Assembly: GCA_016000195.1 (NCBI GenBank)
Contig: JAECRO010000008.1
Location: 1 to 64,000 of the forward strand
Direction of reading: 5' to 3'
From: Burkholderiales bacterium
GTDB lineage: Bacteria > Pseudomonadota > Gammaproteobacteria > Burkholderiales > Burkholderiaceae_C
DNA: 64,000 nt
The notes under the pieces were generated by a model that ran no database searches, had not been told where the DNA came from, and was given only the letters and a program-made list of their open reading frames with translations. The position numbers were made by a program, and so were the translations under genes. Below, piece after piece: positions 1 through 7,432 of this stretch. Within the stretch, counting starts at the first letter, position 1; the number at the start of each line of letters is the position of its first letter.

Positions 1-76
1 ATTAAATAGCAATCAGAGCACTACTCTTGCAAGCCAGGGCGATTTCGCTCTAGCCGCAACAGACAGACCGGTTGTC
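1..76 (+). ncRNA. Probable 3' part of a yybP-ykoY (Mn2+) riboswitch, cut by window edge
   Basis: The leader of the first TerC gene ends with GCAACAGACAGACC, resembling the conserved CAGACC/CAAGACC 3' strand that closes the P1 helix of yybP-ykoY aptamers. The matching GGGGAGUA 5' strand would lie before base 1, so the call rests on the tail, on the TerC gene downstream (a known target of this class), and on the complete aptamer before the paralogous TerC gene at 17.0-17.15 kb. The tail overlaps the 5' arm of a terminator hairpin, as expected of a transcriptional switch. Confidence 0.45.
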
Positions 77-98
77 AGCGCTGACAATCGGTCTTTTT
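65..98 (+). terminator. Terminator hairpin in the leader of the first TerC gene
   Basis: AGACCG-G-TTGTCAGC pairs with GCTGACAA-T-CGGTCT, giving a long stem with one mismatch, followed by TTTTT. It sits 20 bases before the TerC start codon. Its left arm shares bases with the putative aptamer closing helix, so it is probably the expression platform of the riboswitch. It could instead end an upstream transcript outside the window. Confidence 0.75.
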
Positions 99-117
99 CA
101 TTTTTCAAGAGGTTTCC

Positions 118-819
118 ATGGAAGAGTTCATGACGGCGGGTTTCTGGCTTGCCGTGGGTCAGATCATCATGATCGACATTCTGCTGGGGGGTGACAATGC
201 GGTCGTCATTGCGCTGGCCTGCCGCAACTTGCCCGGAAACCTGCGCACCCGAGGCATTGTTTATGGCACTGCGGGCGCCATTGTGTTGCGCGTGATCCTG
301 ATTGCCTTTGCGCTGGCATTGCTGGCCATTCCTTACCTCAAGATTGTCGGCGCCGTTTTGCTGCTGTGGATTGGCGTCAAGCTGCTGCAGCCCGAGGACG
401 AGGATGACCACAACGTCACTTCGAGCGACAAGCTCTGGGGCGCTGTCAAGACCGTCATCATTGCCGATCTGGTCATGAGCGTGGACAACGTCCTGGCGAT
501 TGCCGGCGCCGCGCAGGGCGCGCACCAGCAGCACCAGTTGCCGCTGGTCATTTTTGGCCTGCTGGTCAGCATTCCCATCATCGTTGGCGGCAGCCAGCTC
601 GTGCTCAAGCTGATGGAGCGCTTTCCGGTCGTGATTACCCTGGGCGCCATGCTGCTGGGCTGGATTGCGGGCCAAATGGCTTACTCCGACCCGGCCATCA
701 AGCCTTATTTGCCCGAAGCGCCGGTCTGGGGCTATGCGGTGGCCGCTGCCGGTGCGCTGCTGGTGCTGGTGATTGGCAAACTGATGCAGCCAGGTAAAAA
801 ACCGGCTGGTGCGGGCTGA
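118..819 (+). CDS. TerC family integral membrane protein (first paralogue)
   Basis: This 233-residue protein belongs to the TerC/Alx/YceF family of polytopic inner-membrane proteins, several of which are Mn2+ exporters or metal-homeostasis proteins. Visible family signatures are LLGGDNAVVIALA near residues 21-33 and SVDNVLAIAG near residue 120, the two acidic repeats that sit in membrane helices. About seven hydrophobic segments are apparent. The start is supported by AAGAGG about six bases before the ATG. The riboswitch-like leader suggests Mn-induced expression. A paralogue of almost the same length is at 16153-16857 on the other strand. Substrate specificity is inferred from the family and the leader. 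Confidence 0.9.
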   Translation: MEEFMTAGFWLAVGQIIMIDILLGGDNAVVIALACRNLPGNLRTRGIVYGTAGAIVLRVILIAFALALLAIPYLKIVGAVLLLWIGVKLLQPEDEDDHNVTSSDKLWGAVKTVIIADLVMSVDNVLAIAGAAQGAHQQHQLPLVIFGLLVSIPIIVGGSQLVLKLMERFPVVITLGAMLLGWIAGQMAYSDPAIKPYLPEAPVWGYAVAAAGALLVLVIGKLMQPGKKPAGAG

Positions 820-971
820 AATATCGCGTAAAAATTCCTTGTCGCGTGCTTTGCTGTCTGTTAATGTCCAGCCTCATTACGGCTTGATACAGTCAATGTT
901 CAAGCAAGACTGCTCAATCCCTGCCGCCAACTGGGTAAAGCCACCCAGACAGAGGTCAAACCCGGCACCCC

Positions 972-1763
972 ATGATGTACGAAATCTTCGCTCAAACGGA
1001 CCAGGGTCTGATACGCAAAAACAATGAAGATGCGGTTGCGTTTGACCCGCAGACCGGCTTGTGCCTGCTGGCTGACGGGATGGGCGGCTACAACGCGGGC
1101 GAGATTGCCAGCGGCATGGCCATCACCTTCATCCGTCAGGAGCTGGGCTCCTGGCTGCTAGAGGCCGGTAATCGCGCATCGGCCAGGGAACTGCGCCGCA
1201 CCATGGAAACCTGCGCACACAATGTCAATCATTCGATTTTCAGCGCCGCCTGTTCCAATCCTGACTATGAAGGCATGGGCACCACGCTGGTCGCGGGGGT
1301 TTTTGCCGAGGGCCGGCTGATGCTGGGCCATATTGGCGACTCCCGCTGCTACCGCCTGCGCGGCCAGGTTTTTCAGCAAATCACCAAAGACCATTCCCTG
1401 CTGCAGGAGCAGATCGACGCCGGATTGATGACGCCCGAGCAGGCCCTCACAGCGCCCCACAAGAATCTGATTACGCGCGCCCTGGGGGTGGAAGACTCGG
1501 TCCTGATTGAAATCAGCGAACACCGGGTAGAACTCGGTGATCTGTATTTAATGTGCTCGGACGGCCTGTCGGACATGCTGCTGGATGGCGCCATGGCCGC
1601 TATATTGAACACCTCCGGCACATTGCGGCAAAAAGCCCTGCAGCTGGTGGCTGCGGCCAATGAAAGCGGTGGCCGCGACAATATCTCCGTCCTGCTGGTG
1701 CATGCGCAAGCCACGGAAGACGAATCCAGGCGCGGTTTGCTCTCCAGAATGCTGGGGAAATAG
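972..1763 (+). CDS. PP2C-family serine/threonine protein phosphatase
   Basis: This 263-residue cytosolic phosphatase has the PP2C metal-binding motifs in order: an early RKNNEDA with the first aspartate, LLADGMGG, GHIGDSRCYRL, LMCSDGLSDML and a terminal GGRDNISVLLV. PP2C enzymes remove phosphate from Ser/Thr using two Mn2+/Mg2+ ions. The length is normal for the stand-alone bacterial Stp/PrpC type. The gene is followed 39 bases later by an FHA-domain protein, which reads phosphothreonine. The pair therefore looks like part of a Ser/Thr phospho-signalling unit. No kinase gene is visible in the window. Two adjacent ATG codons offer starts at 972 and 975. Confidence 0.93.
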   Translation: MMYEIFAQTDQGLIRKNNEDAVAFDPQTGLCLLADGMGGYNAGEIASGMAITFIRQELGSWLLEAGNRASARELRRTMETCAHNVNHSIFSAACSNPDYEGMGTTLVAGVFAEGRLMLGHIGDSRCYRLRGQVFQQITKDHSLLQEQIDAGLMTPEQALTAPHKNLITRALGVEDSVLIEISEHRVELGDLYLMCSDGLSDMLLDGAMAAILNTSGTLRQKALQLVAAANESGGRDNISVLLVHAQATEDESRRGLLSRMLGK

Positions 1764-1802
1764 CGCAGCGACCAAGCAATTCAAAACAAAGAGGAGTCGG
1801 CC

Positions 1803-2369
1803 ATGCCGAAAATGATCATTTCCCTGGACGGAGTCGTCCTCAAGGAAGTCCCGCTGACCAAAGACCGTACATCCTTGGGCCGCAGACCGTACAACGACAT
1901 CGTGATCGACAACATGGCCGTCAGCGGCGAGCATGCCGTTCTGCAGTGGTCAGGCAGCGAAAGCTACATTGAAGACCTCAACAGTACCAACGGTACTTAT
2001 GTCAACGGCAAGACCGTCAAAAAGCAGCAACTGCACCACGACGACATTGTGGAAATCGGCAAATACAAAATTCAGTATGTCGATGAAGCCAATGCAGGCG
2101 CAAGCGCTGTCAGCGGCGCCATCCGCGTCATGTCCGGTGCCGCCGCCGGCCGTGAAATGGCCCTGGTCAAGCCAGTCACCACCCTCGGCAAACCCGGCGT
2201 GGCAGTCGCCAGCATCACCAAAAGTCCCCGGGGTTTTGTGATTGCCCATGTGGAAGGCGCCAGCCAGCCCATGGTCAACGGCCTGGCTGTAGGCGTCGAA
2301 GCCGTTGTGCTCAGGGATGGCGACAAGATTGAACTGGCCGGCGCGCAGATGCAGTTCGTGGTGCATTGA
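1803..2369 (+). CDS. FHA-domain protein with a second, degenerate FHA-like half
   Basis: This 188-residue protein begins with a clear FHA domain: LGRRPYNDIVID, SGEHA and LNSTNGTYVNG are the phosphothreonine-binding loops, at roughly residues 22-65. The C-terminal half (about residues 100-188) repeats the overall layout (GREMALVKPVTTLGKPG... VNGLAVG... LRDGDKIEL) but lacks the canonical SxxH, so it is probably a diverged FHA copy. AGAGGAG precedes the ATG. It follows the PP2C gene and is probably co-transcribed. Phosphopeptide binding is family knowledge; the partner is unknown. Confidence 0.88.
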   Translation: MPKMIISLDGVVLKEVPLTKDRTSLGRRPYNDIVIDNMAVSGEHAVLQWSGSESYIEDLNSTNGTYVNGKTVKKQQLHHDDIVEIGKYKIQYVDEANAGASAVSGAIRVMSGAAAGREMALVKPVTTLGKPGVAVASITKSPRGFVIAHVEGASQPMVNGLAVGVEAVVLRDGDKIELAGAQMQFVVH

Positions 2370-2451
2370 AGAGGCGGCGTTCATGACGAACGCTGCACAA
2401 TAGGGAATCCGTTGACTACCATCGACCCAGGACATCCCAGGAGCGATTACG

Positions 2452-2742
2452 ATGCTGCTTGACGAATTGCATGCAAAACGCGATGTCATACAAACACTGA
2501 GCCGCCGGTACGGGGCTCGCCGCATTCGTGTGTTTGGCTCCGTGGCCCGGCGTGAAGAGCGCGCCGACAGTGATGTGGACTTTCTTGTGGATTTTCCGCG
2601 CGGCTACGACCTGTTTGCCCAGCGCCTGCCGCTGACCGACCAGCTGGCCCAATTGCTCAAACGCCCGGTGGAATTGATACCCGAGCACGAACTGAATCGC
2701 CATATTCGCGAACAAGTCCTGCGCGAAGTGGTTGGGCTATGA
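2452..2742 (+). CDS. MntA-type minimal nucleotidyltransferase (antitoxin family), no HepT partner
   Basis: This 96-residue protein has the DNA polymerase beta-like minimal nucleotidyltransferase core: VFGSVARREERADSDVDFLVDF supplies the GSxAR and DxD motifs. In MntA-HepT modules such a protein AMPylates and silences the HEPN RNase HepT encoded immediately downstream. Here the gene ends in ATGAG, as when a partner start overlaps, but the downstream frame becomes antisense to a PIN-domain gene whose stop lies only 24 bases away. The HEPN partner therefore appears lost. It may be an orphan antitoxin; function is inferred. Confidence 0.85.
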   Translation: MLLDELHAKRDVIQTLSRRYGARRIRVFGSVARREERADSDVDFLVDFPRGYDLFAQRLPLTDQLAQLLKRPVELIPEHELNRHIREQVLREVVGL

Positions 2743-2765
2743 GCAAACCCAGATTTCCCCGGCAA

Positions 2766-3218
2766 TCAAGCTTGCAAAGCCTTGACATAGAGCACCTCGA
2801 TTTCGTCGCTGCTTTTAATGCCTGCGTCATTGGTGATCAGAAAACGGCAGCCCGATTGAATGGCCGTGGCGTAATGCAGCGCATCCATCAGGCGCATGCC
2901 TTGCATGCCCGCAAGCTGCGCCGCCAGGTCAAAGGTATGGGCGGTATGGGCATGCACCGTCAAAAAACCTTGCAGCCCAAAAAAGGCTTTGAACTGCGCA
3001 ATTTTTGCCGTGTTTTTGTGCCGGTACGGCATCACCATGGTTTCTGCCACGGCGGCGTCTCCGGTGCAGCCCAGCATTCGGCCTTCAACACAGGCGGTTA
3101 GCAAAGGCGCCACCACGTCAAACAGCGCACCCTGATCCAGAAAGTAAATGAAGACGCTGGTGTCGAAGTAAACGCGCTGGCCCGCCATGCGGGCGAGTGC
3201 CGCGCCTAGCGCACCCAT
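2766..3218 (-). CDS. PIN-domain toxin, VapC type (VapBC pair 1)
   Basis: A PIN-domain ribonuclease of about 150 residues. The acidic residues that bind Mg2+ are visible in VYFDTSVFIYF near the N terminus, the central AVAETM, RLMDALHYATA and the terminal FLITNDAGI. VapC proteins cleave tRNA or rRNA until bound by the antitoxin. The chosen ATG overlaps the end of the upstream AbrB-type antitoxin gene by 13 bases, which suggests coupled translation. A second ATG 30 bases downstream (MAGQRVYFDTS) is equally plausible. The gene faces the orphan mntA tail to tail. Confidence 0.85.
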   Translation of the reverse strand: MGALGAALARMAGQRVYFDTSVFIYFLDQGALFDVVAPLLTACVEGRMLGCTGDAAVAETMVMPYRHKNTAKIAQFKAFFGLQGFLTVHAHTAHTFDLAAQLAGMQGMRLMDALHYATAIQSGCRFLITNDAGIKSSDEIEVLYVKALQA

Positions 3219-3460
3219 GTGTCGCGAAGGCTCTGAATGCTGGCTTCCACCTGCTCGGGCGTATCGCCCCACAAGCCTTTGCCCAGGCCTGCGAAAGCCA
3301 TCAGATCGGGTGAGGTTTCGCGACGGCTGACGGGCGTGAACATGACAACACCGTTCGCCAGCTGCACGTCCAGGATGTCATCAGGCCGGGCATTCCATTG
3401 CGCCAGAATGCTTGAGGGAATGGTGACTTGCCCTTTGGGGCGGAGGGTGACTTGTGGCAT
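3206..3460 (-). CDS. AbrB/SpoVT-type antitoxin (VapB, pair 1)
   Basis: This 84-residue protein starts with the swapped-hairpin AbrB DNA-binding fold: VTLRPKGQVTIPSSILAQW is the usual signature. The C-terminal tail, including LWGDTPEQVEASI, would wrap around and block the PIN toxin encoded just downstream. TGGAG lies four bases before the ATG. By analogy with VapBC modules it probably represses its own operon from the AT-rich stretch upstream. Confidence 0.87.
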   Translation of the reverse strand: MPQVTLRPKGQVTIPSSILAQWNARPDDILDVQLANGVVMFTPVSRRETSPDLMAFAGLGKGLWGDTPEQVEASIQSLRDTWVR

Positions 3461-3933
3461 GAGACTCCAGTGTGGGGAGTTAAAAGTAGGAAAATACGTT
3501 TTAAATCATACTTGCAACTTTTTGCTGCTGCAAGCAGGCCACTACAGTTTTGAAACCATGAAATTTAGCTTCGTGGCTTGAGTGCCTCAACTGGCTAAAA
3601 GCTAGAGTCTTGATGGGTAAAACTGATTAAGGATCTGGCAAATAACAACTTTCCGTCCGTCATACCCGCGAAGGCGGGAATCCAGCTAACAACTTTCCGT
3701 CCGTCATTCCCGCGAAGGCGGGAATCCAGCGGCACGGGTTGAACGCTCAAACGAGTCTGGATACCCGCCTTCGCGGGTATGACGCAGGGAAGTTATTGTT
3801 GACCGCATCCTAAGTTGACAGTCGAGTGACAAAAATGTCGGCAAATTCAATTCGGAGTGTCAAAAAAAGTAAGCTTTGCGTTTCAATTGTGAGAAAAATC
3901 ATGATCTGCAAGGCGCAAATGAATTTGAAAGGC
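3461..3933. other. Gene-free stretch between vapB and the pilA promoter
   Basis: I see no coding potential here. The left end should hold the vapBC promoter, the centre is the REP array, and the remainder (about 3800-3933) is AT-rich leader DNA before the pilin promoter with no further recognisable element. Confidence 0.6.
3645..3800. repeat. Array of three REP-like palindromes (two direct, one inverted)
   Basis: The unit AACAACTTTCCGTCCGTCAT(A/T)CCCGCG AAGGCGGGAATCCAG appears at about 3645-3686 and 3689-3730, and inverted at about 3757-3800. Each core, CCCGCGAAGGCGGG, is itself palindromic, and the inverted copy can pair with a direct copy to make a long hairpin. A fourth copy lies at 22553-22583. 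Such CCCGCGAAGGCGGG elements are common intergenic repeats in proteobacteria. Confidence 0.9.
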
Positions 3934-3950
3934 TTGGCACACAACCTGCT
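3934..3950 (+). promoter_or_regulatory. Sigma-54 promoter of the pilin gene
   Basis: TTGGCACACAACCTGCT matches the -24/-12 consensus TGGCAC-N5-TTGCW with one mismatch. The invariant GG (3936-3937) and GC (3948-3949) are separated by exactly ten bases. It lies about 40 bases before the ATG, so transcription would begin near 3961. Type IV pilin genes are typically transcribed by RpoN with the PilS-PilR system, so the same control is likely here. No PilR site was identified. Confidence 0.78.
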
Positions 3951-3988
3951 GTAGTTCATGGCAAGTTTTTCCAACCAAGGAGTTTTTC

Positions 3989-4525
3989 ATGAAGCGTTCC
4001 ATGCAAAAGATGCAAAAGATGCAAAAGGGTTTCACCCTGATCGAATTGATGATCGTTGTGGCGATCATTGGTATCTTGGCCGCCGTGGCCCTGCCTGCTT
4101 ATCAGGACTACACCAAGAAGGCCAAAATGTCCGAGGTGATCTTGGCTGCATCGGGCTGCCGCACCACCATCACCGAGGTGTACCAAAGTAGTTCTGCATC
4201 AAACGCCCCCACTGTTGGTGGCAACTGGGGATGTGAGAGTGCCTCGCAAACCAGCAAGTATGTAAAGCAAGTTTCCACAACGCCAAATGGTGCGGTGAGG
4301 GTGCAGGCGACTGGTTTTGGTGATGCCAACATTGATGACAAGTATATGTATTTGGAACCACGTAAAATTGATGGAACGACTGCATTGGTTTCTTCCACTA
4401 ACATGCCTATTCAAGTCGGCTCGTGGGCCTGCGGCGCTGTTACTGGCGACACTATTCTCAAGTATCTGCCAGGTTCCTGCAAAACCATCTTCGCCGCTGC
4501 ACCGACCGGTACCTTTGCACCTTAA
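3989..4525 (+). CDS. pilA: Type IV major pilin (prepilin)
   Basis: This 178-residue prepilin has the leader [14 protein letters not shown] followed by the mature N terminus [20 protein letters not shown]. The G/F cleavage site and Glu5 of the mature chain needed for PilD processing and methylation are present. The mature C-terminal region has paired cysteines (GCRTT, WGCES, WACGA, PGSCK) able to form the pilin disulfide loop. AAGGAG sits seven bases before the ATG, supporting this start over the two internal MQK methionines. The next gene is a PglL/O-antigen-ligase-type protein, so the pilin may be glycosylated. A strong terminator follows. Confidence 0.95.
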   Translation: MKRSMQKMQKMQKGFTLIELMIVVAIIGILAAVALPAYQDYTKKAKMSEVILAASGCRTTITEVYQSSSASNAPTVGGNWGCESASQTSKYVKQVSTTPNGAVRVQATGFGDANIDDKYMYLEPRKIDGTTALVSSTNMPIQVGSWACGAVTGDTILKYLPGSCKTIFAAAPTGTFAP

Positions 4526-4555
4526 TTAATAATATTTCCTGGTAAATAGATTATT

Positions 4556-4587
4556 GAAAGAGCGTGTTATCTACACGCTCTTTTTTT
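4556..4587 (+). terminator. Terminator after pilA
   Basis: AAAGAGCGTG and CACGCTCTTT form a ten-base-pair stem with a short loop, followed by a run of T. It ends the pilin transcript. The next gene starts only about 20 bases after the T run, so that gene needs read-through or its own promoter. Confidence 0.93.
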
Positions 4588-4609
4588 GCTTCAAATTTTC
4601 TCCTTTTCA

Positions 4610-6277
4610 ATGCGCCTATTTATCGGGCTCACTGCAGTTGCGTGGCTGATCCCTAACCACTATGCACCCTGGTCTTCCGCTTGGGGCGACGCATTGGCAA
4701 TCCTCGGCCTGCTGACGCTATTGCCCGCTGCAATGGTAGGTGGGAGGGTATCTAGTGGCCGCGTTTCATGGTCTCTTTTGGGCATCGCTGCCTTGTGCGG
4801 CGCGGTGCCATGGGGGCAACTCGCCACTGGCAAGCTCCTTTTCTTCGGCGATGCGCTGATGGGCGCCTTTTATATAGGTTTGTGGTTGGCGTCCGTTCTT
4901 GCCGGCAGGTTGATGGCGGCACCGGCCGGTCGCAGCGACAGTTTGAACGCGCTGACCGTGGCCTGGCTTTTCGTCGCTCTGCTTTCGGTCGGTATTGGAT
5001 TGGTGCAGTGGACGGATGCGCTCAGCCTGGGCATCTATGGAGCGGAATTGCCGCCCGGTGGGCGCCCATTTGGCAACGTGGCCCAGCCGAACCACCTTTG
5101 CACCATTTGCTTTCTGGGTTTGTGTGGGCTGTTGTGGCTCCATCAGCAAAGACGCGTTCAAGATGCCGTCTTCTGGCCTGGCGCCACGTTCTTGCTGCTC
5201 GGCATGGTGATGACGCAGTCGCGTACCGGTTGGCTCCAGATCGGGCTGTTGATCGCATGGGCAGTTGCCATGCGAACGCGCGCTGATTTGAGAATCAGCC
5301 GCCGGCAATTACTCATGCTTGGTGGGTTGTTTGCAATAGGTGTTGCACTCTGGCCTATCGTGTGCAATTTGCTGTTTCTTTCTCCAGGGCGTTCCATCGG
5401 TGATCAGATGCAGGCCGACATTCGCCTGCCGTATTGGCTTTCCATGTTAAATGCCATTGGGCGAGAACCACTGTGGGGATATGGCTGGCAACAAATCGGG
5501 GCCGCACAACAGCGTGTGGCACTAGACCATTCTGGCGTTGGTGTGCTGTTTGAGCACAGCCATAACCTGGTGCTGGATCTGCTGCTGTGGAATGGCGTGC
5601 CTGTGGGAGGCCTTGTCGTTGCACTGCTGGTGTGGTGGTTTGTTGCGCACATTCGGAATTGCCGCGATGCACGAGTGGCGTGGCTGCTCTTGGCTGTAGC
5701 CGGCGTTTTCACTCATGCCATGCTTGAGTTTCCGCTCGAGTACGCCTACTTTCTGATTCCTGTGGGGCTGGTAATGGGAGCCATCGACGGTTTGTCGCCC
5801 ACTGGGAGATCACTGACATTGCCGCGCTGGGTGGTGTTGTCGCTCACAGCGCTGCTCAGTGCTGTTTTTGTAGCTGTGGCCGGCGAATACCTGAAAGCCG
5901 AGGAAAATTATCGTGCCCTGCGCATGGAGTCTGCGCATATCGGCGTGGATCGCATTGAAACGCCGGCACCAAAACTGCACCTGCTGACGCAATTAGGTGC
6001 TTTTCTGGAATTTGCCCGAATCGAAGCCACACCCGGCATGCCCGCCAAGCAGGTGGAGTGGATGCGAAAAGTTTCAGAACGTTTTGGCTACCCGCCAGTA
6101 ATGTTTCGTTATGCATTAGCTGCCGGCCTGAATGAACAGCCGGAGATTTCTCAGCAAACGCTGCAGCGCATTTGCCGCATTCATGAACGCCAACGATGTG
6201 TAGAAGCCAGGGAGGGCTGGAAGGCGCTACAGGCTCAGTATCCACAGCTTCAGGACATGGCGGATAATGAAAATTAA
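4610..6277 (+). CDS. O-antigen ligase / PglL-type membrane oligosaccharyltransferase
   Basis: A polytopic membrane protein of about 555 residues with at least ten hydrophobic segments and a large periplasmic loop. The Wzy/WaaL/PglL signature is seen as FGNVAQPNHLCT in the first half and LFEHSHNLVLDLLLWNGVPVGG in the second. Family members transfer lipid-linked glycans to lipid A or to pilin. The position directly after pilA favours pilin O-glycosylation, as for PilO/TfpO and PglL. The track start is a TTG inside the pilA terminator, so I prefer ATG 4610, although no clear ribosome-binding site precedes it. A second, diverged homologue is at 11224-12813. Confidence 0.85.
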   Translation: MRLFIGLTAVAWLIPNHYAPWSSAWGDALAILGLLTLLPAAMVGGRVSSGRVSWSLLGIAALCGAVPWGQLATGKLLFFGDALMGAFYIGLWLASVLAGRLMAAPAGRSDSLNALTVAWLFVALLSVGIGLVQWTDALSLGIYGAELPPGGRPFGNVAQPNHLCTICFLGLCGLLWLHQQRRVQDAVFWPGATFLLLGMVMTQSRTGWLQIGLLIAWAVAMRTRADLRISRRQLLMLGGLFAIGVALWPIVCNLLFLSPGRSIGDQMQADIRLPYWLSMLNAIGREPLWGYGWQQIGAAQQRVALDHSGVGVLFEHSHNLVLDLLLWNGVPVGGLVVALLVWWFVAHIRNCRDARVAWLLLAVAGVFTHAMLEFPLEYAYFLIPVGLVMGAIDGLSPTGRSLTLPRWVVLSLTALLSAVFVAVAGEYLKAEENYRALRMESAHIGVDRIETPAPKLHLLTQLGAFLEFARIEATPGMPAKQVEWMRKVSERFGYPPVMFRYALAAGLNEQPEISQQTLQRICRIHERQRCVEAREGWKALQAQYPQLQDMADNEN

Positions 6278-6293
6278 TGTTATTGAGGTCACA

Positions 6294-6317
6294 AAACGGG
6301 GTCAGGTCTTGCCTTCC
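6294..6317. repeat. Junction repeat, copy 1 (AAACGGGGTCAGGTCTTGC)
   Basis: Nineteen bases here are identical to 9027-9045, extending to 24 bases with one mismatch. Both copies mark a point where a gene is broken: here the DNA after the ligase gene joins an epimerase fragment. GGGGTCAGGTCTTGCATT-type sequences are often found at the borders of short REP-associated or IS-derived elements; no transposase is present. Confidence 0.7.
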
Positions 6318-6475
6318 AGCATCGGTTGGGTTTGCAAGTCCTGGCCTTTTTCTGTGGGCTGTCCAGTGTCCTGTATGTCGGTCAAATGGAGCAGGACGCT
6401 GCGCTCAGGCATACAGCATGTCTTCCTGTGCCGCTTTTCTGACAACAGGCTTCCTGGCGCTTTTGAGGCCAAGCG

Positions 6476-6816
6476 ACTACATCTACATCGACGACATCGT
6501 CGAAGCCACCCTGCGTTTGATTGACCAGCCGCAAGACGGCGGCACCTACAACCTGGGTAGCGGTGTGGGCTACAGCGTCAACCAGGTGAAGGACGTGGTT
6601 GAGCAGGTTTGCGTCCGAACATTGCACGCCACTTACCGCCCGGCGCGCGGCGCGGATGCGCGCAGCGTGGAGCTGGACGACACGCGCCTGAGCGTTGGGC
6701 TGGGCTGGCAGCCAGTTGTGGGGCTGGTTGATGGGGTGGCGCGGACTTGGGAATGGGTGCAACAGGAGTTGCCTGACAATGGCCACCGTCTTGAAAACCC
6801 GATTGACGGCCTTTAA
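6476..6816 (+). pseudogene. NAD-dependent sugar epimerase, C-terminal fragment only
   Basis: About 113 residues match the C-terminal substrate-binding part of UDP-glucose 4-epimerase-like enzymes: DYIYIDDIVEATLRLID, TYNLGSGVGYSVNQVKDVVE and LDDTRLSVGLGWQP. The Rossmann half with the NAD-binding GxxGxxG and the catalytic YxxxK is absent. Upstream sequence back to 6277 stays open but does not resemble the family and starts at a junction repeat. The fragment cannot be an active epimerase and is a relic of a sugar-nucleotide gene, fitting the nearby glycan genes. Confidence 0.8.
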
Positions 6817-6875
6817 ATGCTAGGATTGTGCAATGAGCATACGGCCAACATGCCAACTGAACGGGTAGCATTGAA

Positions 6876-7067
6876 ATGCAAAAAATCAACAGACAAATAG
6901 TTCAAAGCAAGACTGTTGCCAATGTATTGGCCTCCTTGCGTATTGAAAAACTGACTCCTAGTGGGTACGTCGTCCAAGGAATGAATGCCTGCGCTAGCGG
7001 ACAGAGGACAACCGCAAGCTTGCTTCAGAAAATCATGCAGCACCATGTCGCGATACGACGGGACTGA
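6876..7067 (+). CDS. VbhA-like antitoxin of a Fic system (partner truncated)
   Basis: This 63-residue protein contains QSKTVANVLASLRIEKLTPS, matching the antitoxin-VbhA fold in which a small helical protein inserts into the Fic active site. Its end overlaps the start of a Fic-protein N terminus in another frame, the usual vbhA-vbhT/fic order. The SxxxE(G/N) inhibitory motif appears as SLRIEKL, lacking the usual G/N after E, so inhibition may be altered. With the toxin broken, it is probably a relic. Confidence 0.6.
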   Translation: MQKINRQIVQSKTVANVLASLRIEKLTPSGYVVQGMNACASGQRTTASLLQKIMQHHVAIRRD

Positions 7068-7254
7068 TCACTACGTCTATCCTGGTACTACGGAGGTACT
7101 TCGCAACTTGGCGGACATTCGGGATCAGGCTGCTTTGGACGCGTTCGAGGCAGATGCAACCGCCTTGCGCATGCTTGAGTTGGTTGCCGACCCGATACAG
7201 GGTGATTTTGACCTCAAGCACCTTTGCGCTATTCACCAGCATCGGAATAATTAG
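7045..7254 (+). pseudogene. Fic-domain protein, N-terminal fragment
   Basis: The first 69 codons read like the start of a VbhT/Fic AMP-transferase: a Y-x-P-GT-E-VLRNLADI opening, then GDFDLKHLCAIHQH, which normally runs on into the Fic core. The catalytic HPFxxGNGR motif is missing because the frame ends at RNN-stop exactly where a 29-base repeat (7243-7271) begins. The toxin is therefore inactive, cut by a recombination event at that repeat. Not a separate line in the ORF track, but in frame with 6985-7254. Confidence 0.7.
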
Positions 7255-7271
7255 GGTCAGATTCCAATTAA
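7243..7271. repeat. 29-base direct repeat, left copy (flanks vapBC pair 2)
   Basis: CGGAATAATTAGGGTCAGAT followed by TCCAATTAA matches the copy at 8118-8146 at 27 of 29 positions. The two copies enclose an 846-base segment carrying vapBC pair 2. The left copy truncates the fic gene. Confidence 0.85.
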
Positions 7272-7432
7272 ATTCAGCGCGTTGTGCGTGTGATCACCCA
7301 GGGCATTGAGTGACGCAGTGCCGAGTTTACTGATGTCGGTGCGGCTGCAGAAATTTATAAAATGCCAGGCGCTAGACAAGGTAAATCATGCGCATGTTGC
7401 TATCAATTTTATATACATTGATTGAGTCAGAA

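Noticed and set aside
2739-3101. Plus-strand ORF overlapping the mntA stop, as a HepT candidate
   Set aside because: Only the first codons have the right position; the rest is antisense to the PIN toxin and lacks the HEPN RxxxxH motif.
3645-3800. Possible CRISPR array
   Set aside because: Only three units, one inverted, palindromic, with uneven spacing and no cas genes; these are REP-like elements.
4586-4609. TTG start of the first PglL-type gene
   Set aside because: The codon lies in the T run of the pilA terminator; ATG 4610 is more likely.
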